Shown piece by piece: positions 1 through 9,473 of a DNA stretch of 64,000 nucleotides. Source of the DNA: Candidatus Krumholzibacteriota bacterium (GTDB lineage: Bacteria; Krumholzibacteriota; Krumholzibacteriia; LZORAL124-64-63). Position 1 is the first letter of the stretch; each line of letters starts with the position of its first letter. A program made the position numbers and the translations under genes. The stretch lies in NCBI GenBank assembly GCA_022711765.1, contig JAKLEB010000002.1, forward strand, positions 248,001 to 312,000, given 5' to 3'. The notes beneath the pieces were generated by a model that saw nothing but the letters and a program-made list of their open reading frames with translations, searched no databases and was not told the origin of the DNA.

Positions 1-1
1 G

Positions 2-1228
2 CTGCGCAAGGATTACGCGCGCCCCGAGCGGTACCACGGCCTGCCGACCTCGCGCGCGACGGTCCTCGCCGAGGGCCGCGCGGCCGAGGTGGCGCCCGCG
101 ATGCATGACACCAAGGCGCAGCCGATCGAGGGGTACCTGCGCCTGAACATGGGACCGCACCACCCGGCCACTCACGGCGTGATCAACTTCCTTCTGGAAA
201 CGGATGGCGAGATCCTCAAGAAAGCCACGCCGGACGTCGGGTACCTGCACCGCGGCATCGAGAAGCTGGCCGAGCAGGTCGGGTACGTGGGAACCATGCC
301 GTACACCGACCGCGTCGACTACCTGGGCGCGATGTTCACCAACCACGGCTGGGCTCTGGCGGTCGAGAAGCTGCTCGGCGTCGAGGTGCCGCGCCGCGCC
401 GAGTTCTGCCGCGTGATCGCGAGCGAGCTGAACCGCATCGCGAGCCACCTCATCTCCACCGGTTCGCTGGCCATGGACCTCGGCGCCTTCACGCCGTTCC
501 TGCACTGGATCCGCGAACGCGAGACCATCAACGACATCATGGAGCGTATCTGCGGCGCGCGCTTGACCTACAACTACCTGCGATTCGGCGGCGTCTCGCG
601 CGACATCGACCCCGAGACGCTCGACAAGATCAAGCACTGGATCGACCACTTCGAGCCGATGATGGACGAGTTCGACCGCCTGATCAGCAGCAACGAGATT
701 TTCGTGAGACGTCTCGCCGGCGTGGCGGTGATCTCGCCGGCGGACGCCATCGCCTACGGGCTCGTGGGTCCGAACCTGCGCGCGAGCGGCGTCGCCTGGG
801 ACACCCGGCGCGACGAGCCGTACTCGATCTACCCCGAATTCGCCTTCGACGTGGTCACCGGCCGTGCCGTCCACGGCACCCTCGGCGACGCCTACGATCG
901 CTACGACTGCCGCCTGCGCGAGATCAAGGAGAGCCTCAAGATCCTGCGCCAGGCGATGGCGGCGATCCCCGAGGGCGAGGCCAGGGTCAAGGTGCCCAGG
1001 CCCAAGCCGGCGGCGAACGAGGTCTACGCGCGGGTCGAGGGGCCGCGCGGCGAATGCGGGTTCTACGTCGTGTCCGACGGAACCGAGAAACCGTACCGGG
1101 CGCGGTTCCGCACGGGTTCCTTCACCGCCATGACGATCATCGAGCACCTCAGTCCCGGCCTGATGCTGGCCGACCTCGTCGCGCTCATCGGCTCGCTCGA
1201 TGTCATCGCACCGGAGATCGATCGGTGA
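2..1228 (+). CDS. nuoCD: NADH-quinone oxidoreductase subunit C/D fusion (5' end outside window)
   Basis: This is the quinone-site, hydrogenase-like subunit of complex I, on the cytoplasmic arm next to the membrane. The D part opens with the family hallmark [11 protein letters not shown] (about nt 149-181) and ends in a typical [11 protein letters not shown]...EIDR tail. Upstream of it the same frame stays open to the window edge. It begins [13 protein letters not shown], which matches the conserved C-terminal end of NuoC, so NuoC and NuoD are read as one polypeptide here, as in the known NuoCD fusions. If D were made separately, GTG at 89 or ATG at 101 could start it, but I see no NuoC stop. 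The stop TGA overlaps the nuoH GTG by 4 bases. The N-terminal part is missing from the window. Confidence 0.9.
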   Translation: MRKDYARPERYHGLPTSRATVLAEGRAAEVAPAMHDTKAQPIEGYLRLNMGPHHPATHGVINFLLETDGEILKKATPDVGYLHRGIEKLAEQVGYVGTMPYTDRVDYLGAMFTNHGWALAVEKLLGVEVPRRAEFCRVIASELNRIASHLISTGSLAMDLGAFTPFLHWIRERETINDIMERICGARLTYNYLRFGGVSRDIDPETLDKIKHWIDHFEPMMDEFDRLISSNEIFVRRLAGVAVISPADAIAYGLVGPNLRASGVAWDTRRDEPYSIYPEFAFDVVTGRAVHGTLGDAYDRYDCRLREIKESLKILRQAMAAIPEGEARVKVPRPKPAANEVYARVEGPRGECGFYVVSDGTEKPYRARFRTGSFTAMTIIEHLSPGLMLADLVALIGSLDVIAPEIDR

Positions 1229-2496
1229 ACATCATCCAGCACGTGGCCAACCTCCTGATCCGCTCCGTCTTCCACGCGGATCCGGCCAGCTGGCCCTGGA
1301 CCTGGCTCGTGCAGGCCGTGGTCATCGGGATCGCGGCGTTCCTCGCGTTCGCCTTCGTGGCGATCTTCGCCGGCCCGGTGAGCTGGATCGAGCGCCGCAT
1401 CGCGGGCCGCATCCAGTCCCGGATCGGGCCGAACCGCGTCGGACCCCAGGGAGTCCTGCAGTGGCTCGCCGACGGCGTCAAGTGCTGGCTGAAGGAGGAC
1501 CTCGTCCCGGCCGCCGCGGACAGGCCGCTCTTCCTCGCGGCGCCGTACCTGGTCTTCACCGGCATGTTCGGCGCCTTCGTGGTGCTGCCGTTCGGCGCCC
1601 AGGTCGTGGCTGCCGACCTCAACGTCGGCATCCTCTACCTCCTGGCGATCACCTCGCTGGTGGTGGTGGGGCTTTTGATGGCGGGCTGGGGCAGCAACTC
1701 CAAGTGGGCGCTCTTCGGCGGCGTCCGCAGCGCGGCGCAGCTGGTGTCCTACGAGGTGCCGTCCGCATTCTCGCTGCTCTGCGTGGTGCTGCTGGCGGGA
1801 ACCCTGTCGACGCAGGGCATCGTCGCCGCGCAGGGCGGGTGGCCCTGGGACTGGTTCATCTTCCGCAATCCCTTCATGTTCGCCGCGTTCTTCCTCTACT
1901 TCACCGCGGCCATCGCGGAGGGCAACCGCACCCCGTTCGACCTGCCGGAGGCCGAGAGCGAGATCGTCGCCGGCTACAACATCGAGTACTCGGGCATGCG
2001 GTTCCTGTTCTTCCTCTTCGCGGAGTGGGCGAACATCTGGATCATGGCCGCGATCTCCGCCTTCGCCTTCCTCGGCGGCTGGCAGATCCCCGGCATCGCG
2101 CCCGAGCAGATCGCCGCGACCAAGGGCTGGGAATTCGTCGGCTGGCAGGCGCTCTCCTGGACCATCTTCCTGGTCAAGGCGACGTTCCTCGTCTTCGTCG
2201 TCATCCAGATCCGCTGGACCCTGCCGCGCCTGCGGGTCGACCAGCTGATGATCACCTGCTGGAAGTACCTCGTGCCGCTGTCGATGCTCATGGTGCTGGG
2301 CGTGCTCGTGCTCCTGGCCCTGGTGCCGGAGGGCGGTGGCGCCGACACGATCCTGCGCGGTGCGATGGTCGGCCTGGGGCTGGCCGTCGTCCTGGTCTCC
2401 GCGCTCAGGGTGCGGCGGACCTTCCGGGTCGACCGCGAACATTATCGCGAGATGGAGGGCCGGGACCTATGGTACCCGCCGTACCGCCTCCCGTGA
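1225..2496 (+). CDS. nuoH: NADH-quinone oxidoreductase subunit H
   Basis: This is the membrane subunit of complex I that forms much of the quinone chamber; the protein is 423 residues. Family motifs are [23 protein letters not shown] near the N-terminus and [19 protein letters not shown] plus EYSGMRF in the middle, among about eight hydrophobic segments. The start is GTG at 1225, inside the nuoCD stop (GTGA). An open frame runs further upstream, but its translation there is not NuoH-like. The gene overlaps nuoI by the same GTGA arrangement, implying translational coupling. NuoE, F and G, which in the classical order lie between D and H, are absent here. Confidence 0.95.
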   Translation: MNIIQHVANLLIRSVFHADPASWPWTWLVQAVVIGIAAFLAFAFVAIFAGPVSWIERRIAGRIQSRIGPNRVGPQGVLQWLADGVKCWLKEDLVPAAADRPLFLAAPYLVFTGMFGAFVVLPFGAQVVAADLNVGILYLLAITSLVVVGLLMAGWGSNSKWALFGGVRSAAQLVSYEVPSAFSLLCVVLLAGTLSTQGIVAAQGGWPWDWFIFRNPFMFAAFFLYFTAAIAEGNRTPFDLPEAESEIVAGYNIEYSGMRFLFFLFAEWANIWIMAAISAFAFLGGWQIPGIAPEQIAATKGWEFVGWQALSWTIFLVKATFLVFVVIQIRWTLPRLRVDQLMITCWKYLVPLSMLMVLGVLVLLALVPEGGGADTILRGAMVGLGLAVVLVSALRVRRTFRVDREHYREMEGRDLWYPPYRLP

Positions 2497-3113
2497 GGCC
2501 GAACCCGGTGAGGGCGTATTTCGGGAACATCCGCCGGGCGGTCAGCTCGACGTTCGAGGGCATGACCGTCACCATGAGCTGGTTGTTCCGGCGTCCGTCC
2601 ACCATCCAGTACCCCGACCGCACCGAGAAGCCGGTCCGCGAGATGCTGCCGGAGACGTACCGCGGGCTGCTCGAGGTCGACCTCTCCCGCTGCACGGCCT
2701 GCCTGCTCTGCGCGAAGACCTGTCCGCTCGGCTGCATCAGCATCGAGACCTGCAAGCACCCCGACGGCGCCCGCGAGTTCCAGACCTTCGACATCGACAA
2801 CGGCCTCTGCATGTTCTGCGGGCTCTGCGCCGAAGCCTGCAACTTCGACGCGCTCGCGCACACCAGGGAATTCGAGGCGTCGGTGTCCTCGGCCGAGCAG
2901 CTCACCGTGCGCTTCGTCGACCGGCCGGGCCGCCTGGTGGCCAAGGCCAAGGACCTGCCGCCGCGCCGGCCGCGCGGCTCGATCCTGGCGGCATTGATCC
3001 CCGGCTTCGGCCGGCGGCGGCGCCGGGCCGCGCCGCCCGAACCGCCGGCGTCGCCTGCGCCGGCTCCGGCGGCCGGCGCCGAGGGTCCCGAGAATCCGGA
3101 GGGAACGGCATGA
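2493..3113 (+). CDS. nuoI: NADH-quinone oxidoreductase subunit I (two 4Fe-4S clusters)
   Basis: This is the ferredoxin-like subunit carrying clusters N6a and N6b, which pass electrons to the NuoB/D side; 206 residues. Two CxxCxxCxxxC motifs are clear: Cys67/70/73/77 (CTACLLCAKTCP) and Cys106/109/112/116 (CMFCGLCAEAC). I chose GTG 2493 because it makes a GTGA overlap with nuoH, as at the preceding junction; GTG 2508 is also possible. After about residue 150 the chain becomes an Arg-rich then Pro/Ala-rich tail of roughly 45 residues, longer than usual and probably disordered. nuoJ overlaps by ATGA. Confidence 0.95.
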   Translation: MRPNPVRAYFGNIRRAVSSTFEGMTVTMSWLFRRPSTIQYPDRTEKPVREMLPETYRGLLEVDLSRCTACLLCAKTCPLGCISIETCKHPDGAREFQTFDIDNGLCMFCGLCAEACNFDALAHTREFEASVSSAEQLTVRFVDRPGRLVAKAKDLPPRRPRGSILAALIPGFGRRRRRAAPPEPPASPAPAPAAGAEGPENPEGTA

Positions 3114-3655
3114 TCCCCGAGCCCGTCCGCGCCCTGCTGTTCTATCTCTGCGCCGGACTCGCTCTGGCCGGCGGCTGCTGGGTGGCGTTCGCCCGCAACA
3201 TCGTGCACAGCGCGTTCGCGCTGCTCGCGACCTTCGCCGGGGTCGCGGGCCTGTACGCCTTCCTGAGCGCCGACTTCCTCGCCGTGGTCCAGCTGATGAT
3301 CTACGTCGGCGGCGTGCTCGTGCTCATCCTCTTCGCGCTGATGCTGACGTCGCGGATCGAGGAGGCGCGCGTGTCGAATCCGACGATCGGGCTGGTGCCG
3401 GGCGCGGTCGTCCTGATCGCGGTGAGCGCCCTGCTCGTCTACGCCTGCGTCAAGGAGTTCGGCGGCACGACGGATCTGCCGCCGGGCGAACCGACGACCG
3501 CGGGCATCGGCGACGCGCTGCTGAGCCGCTATGTCCTGCCGTTCGAGGTCATCTCCGTGCTGCTTTTGGCGGTGCTGCTGGGCGCGGTCACGATCGCCGG
3601 CGGCCGCCTCCGCAAGCCGGCGCCGGGAGGCAAGCCGGGGAAGGAGCGGCCGTGA
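3110..3655 (+). CDS. nuoJ: NADH-quinone oxidoreductase subunit J
   Basis: Membrane subunit of complex I, 181 residues with about five hydrophobic segments. The conserved stretch FLAVVQLMIYVGGVLVLILF marks NuoJ (the pi-bulge helix region). ATG 3110 overlaps the nuoI TGA as ATGA. The C-terminus is basic and proline-rich (RKPAPGGKPGKERP). The gene is followed by a GTGA overlap with nuoK. Confidence 0.94.
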   Translation: MIPEPVRALLFYLCAGLALAGGCWVAFARNIVHSAFALLATFAGVAGLYAFLSADFLAVVQLMIYVGGVLVLILFALMLTSRIEEARVSNPTIGLVPGAVVLIAVSALLVYACVKEFGGTTDLPPGEPTTAGIGDALLSRYVLPFEVISVLLLAVLLGAVTIAGGRLRKPAPGGKPGKERP

Positions 3656-3960
3656 GCATCGGACTGGGCCACTTCGTCGCGGTGTCGGCGCTCCTGTTCT
3701 CGCTGGGCCTCTTCTGCCTGATCACCCGCCGCAACGCGGTGGCGATCCTCATGGGCATCGAGCTGATCCTGAACGCCGCGCTGCTGAACCTCGCCGCCTT
3801 CTCGCGCTACCTGCACGGCCAGCCGGACGGCCAGATCTTCGCGGTGTTCGGCATCGTGCTGGCGGCGGCCGAGGCCGTGGTCGCGCTGGCGATCGTGCTG
3901 CAGCTGTACCGCGCGTTCCGGACCGTCGACACCGCCGAGACGACGGAGCTGAAGGGGTAG
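3652..3960 (+). CDS. nuoK: NADH-quinone oxidoreductase subunit K
   Basis: Small three-helix membrane subunit (MrpC-like), 102 residues, the normal family length. Conserved features are GIELILNAALLNL in helix 2, carrying the key membrane Glu, and a second Glu in helix 3 (AAAEAVVALAIVL). The start is GTG 3652, overlapping the nuoJ stop. The TAG stop lies 3 bases before the nuoL ATG. Confidence 0.95.
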   Translation: MSIGLGHFVAVSALLFSLGLFCLITRRNAVAILMGIELILNAALLNLAAFSRYLHGQPDGQIFAVFGIVLAAAEAVVALAIVLQLYRAFRTVDTAETTELKG

Positions 3961-3963
3961 ACG

Positions 3964-6201
3964 ATGCATCTGGAGCACTTCCCGCTCGGACTGATCCCGC
4001 TCTTGCCGCTGCTCGGGGCGGTTTACGCGGGGTTCTTCGGCGCACGGCTGCAGCGGCGCTGGCGCGAGCCCGTCATCTACTGGCCCGCGATCGTGCTGCC
4101 CTGGGCGTCGTTCGTGATCACGGTCGTGGCCGTCGCGAAGCTCGCGGGCGCCGGGCACCACACGGCGCTGTACCACCGCGCCTGGTCCTGGCTGAGCGTG
4201 GGGTCGCTCCAGGTCGACGTCGCCTTCCAGATGGACCGGCTCTCGGCGGTGATGGCGCTGGTGGTGACCCTCGTCGGCAGCCTCATCCACGTCTACTCGC
4301 GCGGCTACATGAAGGACGACCCCGGCTTCTGGCGCTTCTTCTCGAACATGAACCTGTTCATGTTCGCGATGCTGGTCCTCGTGCTCGCCGACAACTTCCT
4401 GCTGATGTTCGTCGGCTGGGAGGGCGTCGGTCTCTGCAGCTACCTCCTGATCGGCTTCTGGTACCGCGAGACGAAGAACGCCGTCGCCGGCATGAAGGCC
4501 TTCATCGTCAACCGCATCGGCGATTACGGCTTCTCGCTCGGGCTGTTCCTGCTTTTCTGGGGCCTGTTCCTGGCGCCGGTCGTGACGACCGGCGATCCCG
4601 GCGATCGGTTGGCGGCGCCCGGCGGTCCCCACGCGGCGCCGGCCGTGGACGCTGCCGAACCCGGCGCTCCCGCCGCGGCCGACACCGGGATCCACGGCGG
4701 GGCGCCGCTGACGAGCGTCACGTTCCGCGAGGTCCAGACGATCGTCGAGGACCCCGCGCGGCGCGACGGCATCCTCGGCCAGCGGGTCCTCGGCGCGGGC
4801 CTCATCACGGTCGTCTGCCTGCTGTTCTTCCTGGGAGCGGCCGGCAAGTCGGCCCAGATCCCCCTGTACGTGTGGTTGCCCGACGCCATGGCCGGCCCGA
4901 CGCCCGTCTCGGCGCTCATCCACGCCGCGACGATGGTCACGGCCGGGGTCTACCTGGTCGCGCGGCTGCACTTCCTCTTCGCCGCGTCCGCGGCCGCGAT
5001 GACCGTCGTGGCGACCGTCGGCGCGCTGACCGCCCTCTTCGCCGCGACGATCGGCCTCTTCCAGTACGACATCAAGAAGGTGCTCGCCTACTCGACCGTG
5101 AGCCAGCTCGGCTTCATGTTCCTGGCGGCGGGCGTCGGCGCCTACTGGGTCGCGATCTTCCACCTGATGACCCACGCGTTCTTCAAGGCCTGCCTCTTCC
5201 TCGGCTCGGGCAGCGTGATCCTGGGCTGCCACCACGAGCAGGACATGCGCAAGATGGGCGGCCTGCGCAAGCTGATGCCGATCACGGCGGTGACGTACGC
5301 GCTCGCCGCGTGCGCCATAGCCGGCTTCCCGTTCTTCTCGGGATTCTTCTCCAAGGACGAGATCCTCTGGAAGGCCTTCGACAGCGGCAACCTGCTCTTG
5401 CCGGGCAAGGGCATCGCGCTGTGGGCGCTCGCCGCGGCCGCCGCGCTGTGCACCAGCTTCTACATGTTCCGGTCATACTTCCTGACCTTCACCGGCACCT
5501 ACCGCGGCGGCCAGGACGCCGGGCACGGCCACGGCCACGGGCACGCGCCCCACGAGTCGCCGCGGTCGATGACGGTCGTGCTGGTCGTCCTGGCCGCTCT
5601 CGCGGTCGGCGGGGGCTGGATCGGACTGCCGATCCTGTGGGGCCTGCCGAACCGGTTCGAGCAGTGGCTGGAGCCGGCGTTCGCGGGCTCGCACCACCTG
5701 ATCGAGTCCGCGCACCGCGGTCACGGCGCCGAGTGGGGGCTGATGGCGCTGTCGGTCGCGATCGCGATCGCGGGCTGGTTCGCCGCCCGCTGGCTCTTCC
5801 GCGACGGGAAGAATCCGATCCCCGCGCGCCTCCTGGCGAGCTCGCGCCCGGCGGTGCGCGGCGTCTACCGCACCGTCTTCAACAAGTACTACGTCGACGA
5901 GTTCTACGGCCGCGTCTTCGTCCGCGGCACGCGGCAGCTATCCGAGCTGCTGGCGCGCGTGGATCGCGACGTGGTCGACGGGCTCGTGAACCTCTGGGGC
6001 TCGGTCGGCCGCGTGGTGTCCGACGTGCAGGGGATGATCGACGCCCACGTCGTCGATGGCGCGGTCAACGCGATCGGCGCGGGCTCGGTGCGCCTCGGGC
6101 GCTCGCTGCGGCGGCTGCAGACCGGGCGCATCCAGTCCTACGTCTTCGGTCTCACGACCGGCTTCGTGATCCTCGTGGTGATTGGCTATCTGCTGGCCTG
6201 A
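3964..6201 (+). CDS. nuoL: NADH-quinone oxidoreductase subunit L (antiporter-like)
   Basis: Distal antiporter-like proton-pumping subunit of complex I, 745 residues. FVGWEGVGLCSYLLIGFWY carries the conserved membrane Glu, and KSAQIPLYVWLPDAMAGPTPVSALIHAATMV is the discontinuous helix 7/8 region with the key Lys. The C-terminal extension contains the lateral helix and a last transmembrane helix (residues about 720-745). Two soluble insertions stand out: an Ala/Pro/Gly-rich loop at about residues 203-245 and a His-rich loop (GHGHGHGHAPH) at about 521-531. The first lengthens the protein relative to typical NuoL of about 610-650 residues. Confidence 0.95.
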   Translation: MHLEHFPLGLIPLLPLLGAVYAGFFGARLQRRWREPVIYWPAIVLPWASFVITVVAVAKLAGAGHHTALYHRAWSWLSVGSLQVDVAFQMDRLSAVMALVVTLVGSLIHVYSRGYMKDDPGFWRFFSNMNLFMFAMLVLVLADNFLLMFVGWEGVGLCSYLLIGFWYRETKNAVAGMKAFIVNRIGDYGFSLGLFLLFWGLFLAPVVTTGDPGDRLAAPGGPHAAPAVDAAEPGAPAAADTGIHGGAPLTSVTFREVQTIVEDPARRDGILGQRVLGAGLITVVCLLFFLGAAGKSAQIPLYVWLPDAMAGPTPVSALIHAATMVTAGVYLVARLHFLFAASAAAMTVVATVGALTALFAATIGLFQYDIKKVLAYSTVSQLGFMFLAAGVGAYWVAIFHLMTHAFFKACLFLGSGSVILGCHHEQDMRKMGGLRKLMPITAVTYALAACAIAGFPFFSGFFSKDEILWKAFDSGNLLLPGKGIALWALAAAAALCTSFYMFRSYFLTFTGTYRGGQDAGHGHGHGHAPHESPRSMTVVLVVLAALAVGGGWIGLPILWGLPNRFEQWLEPAFAGSHHLIESAHRGHGAEWGLMALSVAIAIAGWFAARWLFRDGKNPIPARLLASSRPAVRGVYRTVFNKYYVDEFYGRVFVRGTRQLSELLARVDRDVVDGLVNLWGSVGRVVSDVQGMIDAHVVDGAVNAIGAGSVRLGRSLRRLQTGRIQSYVFGLTTGFVILVVIGYLLA

Positions 6202-6220
6202 CAGGCCCGTAGGGGGCGGC

Positions 6221-7882
6221 ATGGATTTCTCGACGACGAGCACGCTGCTGACCTGGATGATCTTCACGCCGCTGATCGGGGCGGGGGCCATCCTGGTGCT
6301 CCTCGCGCTGCGGCCGCTGCTGCGCCAGGCGTTGCTGGACAACCTCGCGCGGGCGATCGGCGTGGCCTGCACCGCCGTCGTGACCGGCCAGGGTCTGATC
6401 CTCTGGGGCGGCTTCCGCGGCGCCGACGGCGCCCTGCAGTTCGTCCACCGCCTGGTGTGGATCAAGCAGTGGAGCATCGAGTACTTCGTCGGCGTCGACG
6501 GGCTCTCGATTTCCATGGTGCTGCTCACGGCGGCGGTGTTCCTGGTCGCGGCGATCGCCTCGGTCCCCTGGTGGGGCCGCCTCGACGACGCGCATCACCC
6601 GCATTTCTCCAAGAAGAAGGTGCCGGGCTACTGGATCCTCTTCCTGCTGCTCGAGACCGGAGTGCTCGGCACGTTCTGCGCGCTCGACTTCTTCCTCTTC
6701 TACATCTTCTGGGAAGTCATGCTCCTGCCGATGTACTTCCTGATCGGCATCTGGGGCGCGCCTCCGCGCGTCGAGGCCAACGGCCGCGTGCGCGGCGGCC
6801 CGTACGCGGCGATCAAGTTCTTTCTCTACACGCTGGCCGGCTCGGTCCTGATGCTGCTCGCGATGATCGCGATCTACCACAACTCAGGCCCCTCGACCCT
6901 GGCGGACGGCACGGCGAGCCCGCACAGCTTCAACGTCATGGCGCTCACGCAGATGTTCCGCGACGGCACGTTCGCCGGCGCGTCGCCGATCTTCGGCCTC
7001 GCCTTCGCGCAGGCCATGTTCCTGGCGCTCTTCATCGGTTTCTCGATCAAGGTCCCGATGTTCCCGTTCCACACCTGGCTGCCCGACGCCCACGTGGACG
7101 CGCCGACCCCGATCTCCGTCATCCTTGCCGGCATCCTCCTGAAGACCGGCATGTACGGCATGTTGCGGTTCAACCTGCAGATGCTCTCCCCGGCCATGGT
7201 CTGGGCGGCCTGGGGCATCGGCATCCTCGGCGTGATCAACATCGTCTACGGCGCCTTCGTCTGCATGGCGCAGAAGGACCTCAAGAAGCTCATCGCCTAC
7301 TCGTCGGTGTCCCACATGGGCTTCTGCCTGCTCGGTTTCGCCGCGCTGACGCCACAGGCGCTGACCGGCTGCGTCTTCCAGATGTTCTCGCACGGCATCA
7401 TCTCGCCGATGCTCTTCCTCATCGCCGGGGTCATCTACGACCGCGCCCACACTCGCGAGATCAACGGCTTCGGCGGCCTCGCCGAGCGGCTGCCGGAGTA
7501 CACGGGGATCACGGGTCTGGCCTTCATGGCCTCCCTCGGCTTGCCTGGCCTCGCCGGTTTCGTGGGCGAGGTCCTGGTGTTCCTCGGCGGCTTCGGCGCC
7601 GCCGACCAGGGCTTCCGGGTGCTGGTCGCCGTGTCGGCGATCGCGGTCGTGATCACCGCGGCCTACTACCTCTGGACCATGCAGCGCATGTTCCTGGGCA
7701 AGCTCAACGAGAAGTGGGCGGGGTTGTGGGACATGAACTGGCGCGAGCGCCTGACGTTGTACCCGCTGGCCGCGGCGACGGTCATTCTCGGCGTCTACCC
7801 CGCCCCGATCTTCAACCTGATCAACTCGTCGCTGCACCAGGTGCTGTCGGTGGTGTCCGTGACGCTGCACGCCGGCCGGTAG
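6221..7882 (+). CDS. nuoM: NADH-quinone oxidoreductase subunit M (antiporter-like)
   Basis: Antiporter-like proton-pumping subunit of complex I, 553 residues and about 14 membrane helices. Key motifs are the Glu in FYIFWEVMLLPMYFLIGIWG and the Lys/His run KVPMFPFHTWLPDAHVDAPTPISVILAGILLKTG. I chose ATG 6221, preceded by AGGGGGCGG, over the upstream ATG 6182, which lies inside nuoL. It sits 19 bases after nuoL and 12 bases before nuoN, consistent with one operon. Confidence 0.95.
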   Translation: MDFSTTSTLLTWMIFTPLIGAGAILVLLALRPLLRQALLDNLARAIGVACTAVVTGQGLILWGGFRGADGALQFVHRLVWIKQWSIEYFVGVDGLSISMVLLTAAVFLVAAIASVPWWGRLDDAHHPHFSKKKVPGYWILFLLLETGVLGTFCALDFFLFYIFWEVMLLPMYFLIGIWGAPPRVEANGRVRGGPYAAIKFFLYTLAGSVLMLLAMIAIYHNSGPSTLADGTASPHSFNVMALTQMFRDGTFAGASPIFGLAFAQAMFLALFIGFSIKVPMFPFHTWLPDAHVDAPTPISVILAGILLKTGMYGMLRFNLQMLSPAMVWAAWGIGILGVINIVYGAFVCMAQKDLKKLIAYSSVSHMGFCLLGFAALTPQALTGCVFQMFSHGIISPMLFLIAGVIYDRAHTREINGFGGLAERLPEYTGITGLAFMASLGLPGLAGFVGEVLVFLGGFGAADQGFRVLVAVSAIAVVITAAYYLWTMQRMFLGKLNEKWAGLWDMNWRERLTLYPLAAATVILGVYPAPIFNLINSSLHQVLSVVSVTLHAGR

Positions 7883-7894
7883 AAAGGAACGACC

Positions 7895-9397
7895 ATGCTG
7901 CCTGACCTCGCCGGCCTGCGCGGCGGCGCCGCGATCCTGCCCGAGCTGGTGCTGACGGGCACGGTCTTCGCGGTCCTGGTCCTCGACCTGGCGCTGCGGC
8001 GGTCGGCGCGTCGCGGGCGAGTGCTGCTGCTCGTCACCTGCCTGGGCCTGGCCGCCGCGGCGACCGCGATCGCGGGGGTCTCCGCGGGCGCGCAGCCTCT
8101 GTTCTACGGCATGCTTGTGGCCGACGGATTCGCGCTCTTCGTCAAGGGCGTCGTGATCGCGGCCGCGGTGGTGGGGGCGATTCTCGCGGCGCTGTCGCCG
8201 GAGATCCGGCGCGACCAGCTCGGCGAGTACCTGATCCTCCTCGTGTGCCTCACCCTCGGAATGTGTCTGCTCGCCGGCGCGCGCAACCTCCTCATGCTCT
8301 ACCTCGCGCTCGAGCTCGTGTCGCTGCCGTCGTACATCCTGGCGGGATTCCGGCACGGCGACCGCAGGTCGAGCGAGGCCGCGCTGAAGTACGTCGTCTT
8401 CGGAGCGGCCGCATCCGGGCTCATGCTCTTCGGGTTCTCGCTCCTGTACGGCCTGGCCGGCACCCTCGACCTGCCCGGGATCGGCGCGGCCGTCGTGGCG
8501 CGCGGCCTGCAGGGCGGACTCGACGCCCAGCTGCTGGTCGTGGTGGCAGTCCTGCTCTCGCTGGCGGGATTCGCCTACAAGGTCGCCGCCGTGCCGTTCC
8601 ACATGTGGTGCCCGGACGTCTACGAGGGCGCGCCGACACCCTTCGTGGCCTTCCTGTCGGTCGCGCCCAAAGCGGCCGGCTTCGCCGCGCTGCTGCGGTT
8701 CTTCCTCTCCGGCTTCGGCGCGCCGCTGGGTTTTCCCGCGCCGGGCGAGTTCCCGTGGCCGTTCGTGCTCGGCGTCCTCGCGATGGCGACGATGACGGTC
8801 GGCAACCTGGCGGCGATCACGCAGGACAACGTCAAACGGTTGCTCGCGTACTCGAGCATCGCGCACGCGGGCTACCTGCTCATGGCGGTGGCCGTGGGCA
8901 GCCCGCTGGCGATTCGCGGCGTCCTGCTCTATCTGCCCATCTACCTGCTGATGAACATGGGCGCGTTCCTCGTCGTCATGGCGGTCCACGACGCGACCGG
9001 CTCCGAGACGGTCGACGGGTTTCGCGGGCTCGGCGCGCGGGCGCCTTACCTCGCGGTCGTGATGGCGGTCTTCCTGTTCTCGCTGACGGGCATCCCGCCG
9101 CTCGCGGGCTTCATCGGGAAATTCTTCCTGTTCGCCGCCGCGTTGCAGACCAAGAGCATGTTCTTCTACGCCGTCGCGGTCGTCGGTGTGGTAAACTCCG
9201 TCATCTCGCTCTATTACTACGCGCGCATCGTCCGCGCCTGCTTCCTCGAGAAGCCGGCCGACGCTCAGGCGCCCGTCCGGGTCGGCTCGCCGGCGGCGGC
9301 GCTGCTCGGCGCGCTCGCCGTGCCGACCCTCGTGCTGGGGATCTGGTGGGGACCGCTTCTGGGCGTCGTCGAGAAGGCCCTGCTGCTGCCGAGGTAG
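7895..9397 (+). CDS. nuoN: NADH-quinone oxidoreductase subunit N (antiporter-like)
   Basis: Third antiporter-like membrane subunit of complex I, 500 residues. AYKVAAVPFHMWCPDVYEGAPTPFVAFLSVAPKAAG is the typical NuoN helix 7/8 signature. MLYLALELVSLPSYILAGF carries the conserved Glu. ATG 7895 has an AAAGGA ribosome binding site about 8 bases upstream. It is the last nuo gene; the next gene starts about 76 bases later on the same strand with no recognisable terminator, so readthrough is possible. Confidence 0.95.
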   Translation: MLPDLAGLRGGAAILPELVLTGTVFAVLVLDLALRRSARRGRVLLLVTCLGLAAAATAIAGVSAGAQPLFYGMLVADGFALFVKGVVIAAAVVGAILAALSPEIRRDQLGEYLILLVCLTLGMCLLAGARNLLMLYLALELVSLPSYILAGFRHGDRRSSEAALKYVVFGAAASGLMLFGFSLLYGLAGTLDLPGIGAAVVARGLQGGLDAQLLVVVAVLLSLAGFAYKVAAVPFHMWCPDVYEGAPTPFVAFLSVAPKAAGFAALLRFFLSGFGAPLGFPAPGEFPWPFVLGVLAMATMTVGNLAAITQDNVKRLLAYSSIAHAGYLLMAVAVGSPLAIRGVLLYLPIYLLMNMGAFLVVMAVHDATGSETVDGFRGLGARAPYLAVVMAVFLFSLTGIPPLAGFIGKFFLFAAALQTKSMFFYAVAVVGVVNSVISLYYYARIVRACFLEKPADAQAPVRVGSPAAALLGALAVPTLVLGIWWGPLLGVVEKALLLPR

Positions 9398-9473
9398 CTC
9401 GGCCGGCGTGCAGGTCCGGCGGCCCGGACGGTCCGGGCGGTCCGGCGAGAGGAGCGGCCGACGGCCGGTAGCC

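Noticed and set aside
9423..9437. CCCGGA-CGG-TCCGGG hairpin after nuoN as a terminator
   Set aside because: Only a 6-bp stem and no T-run; similar short stems are common in this GC-rich DNA.
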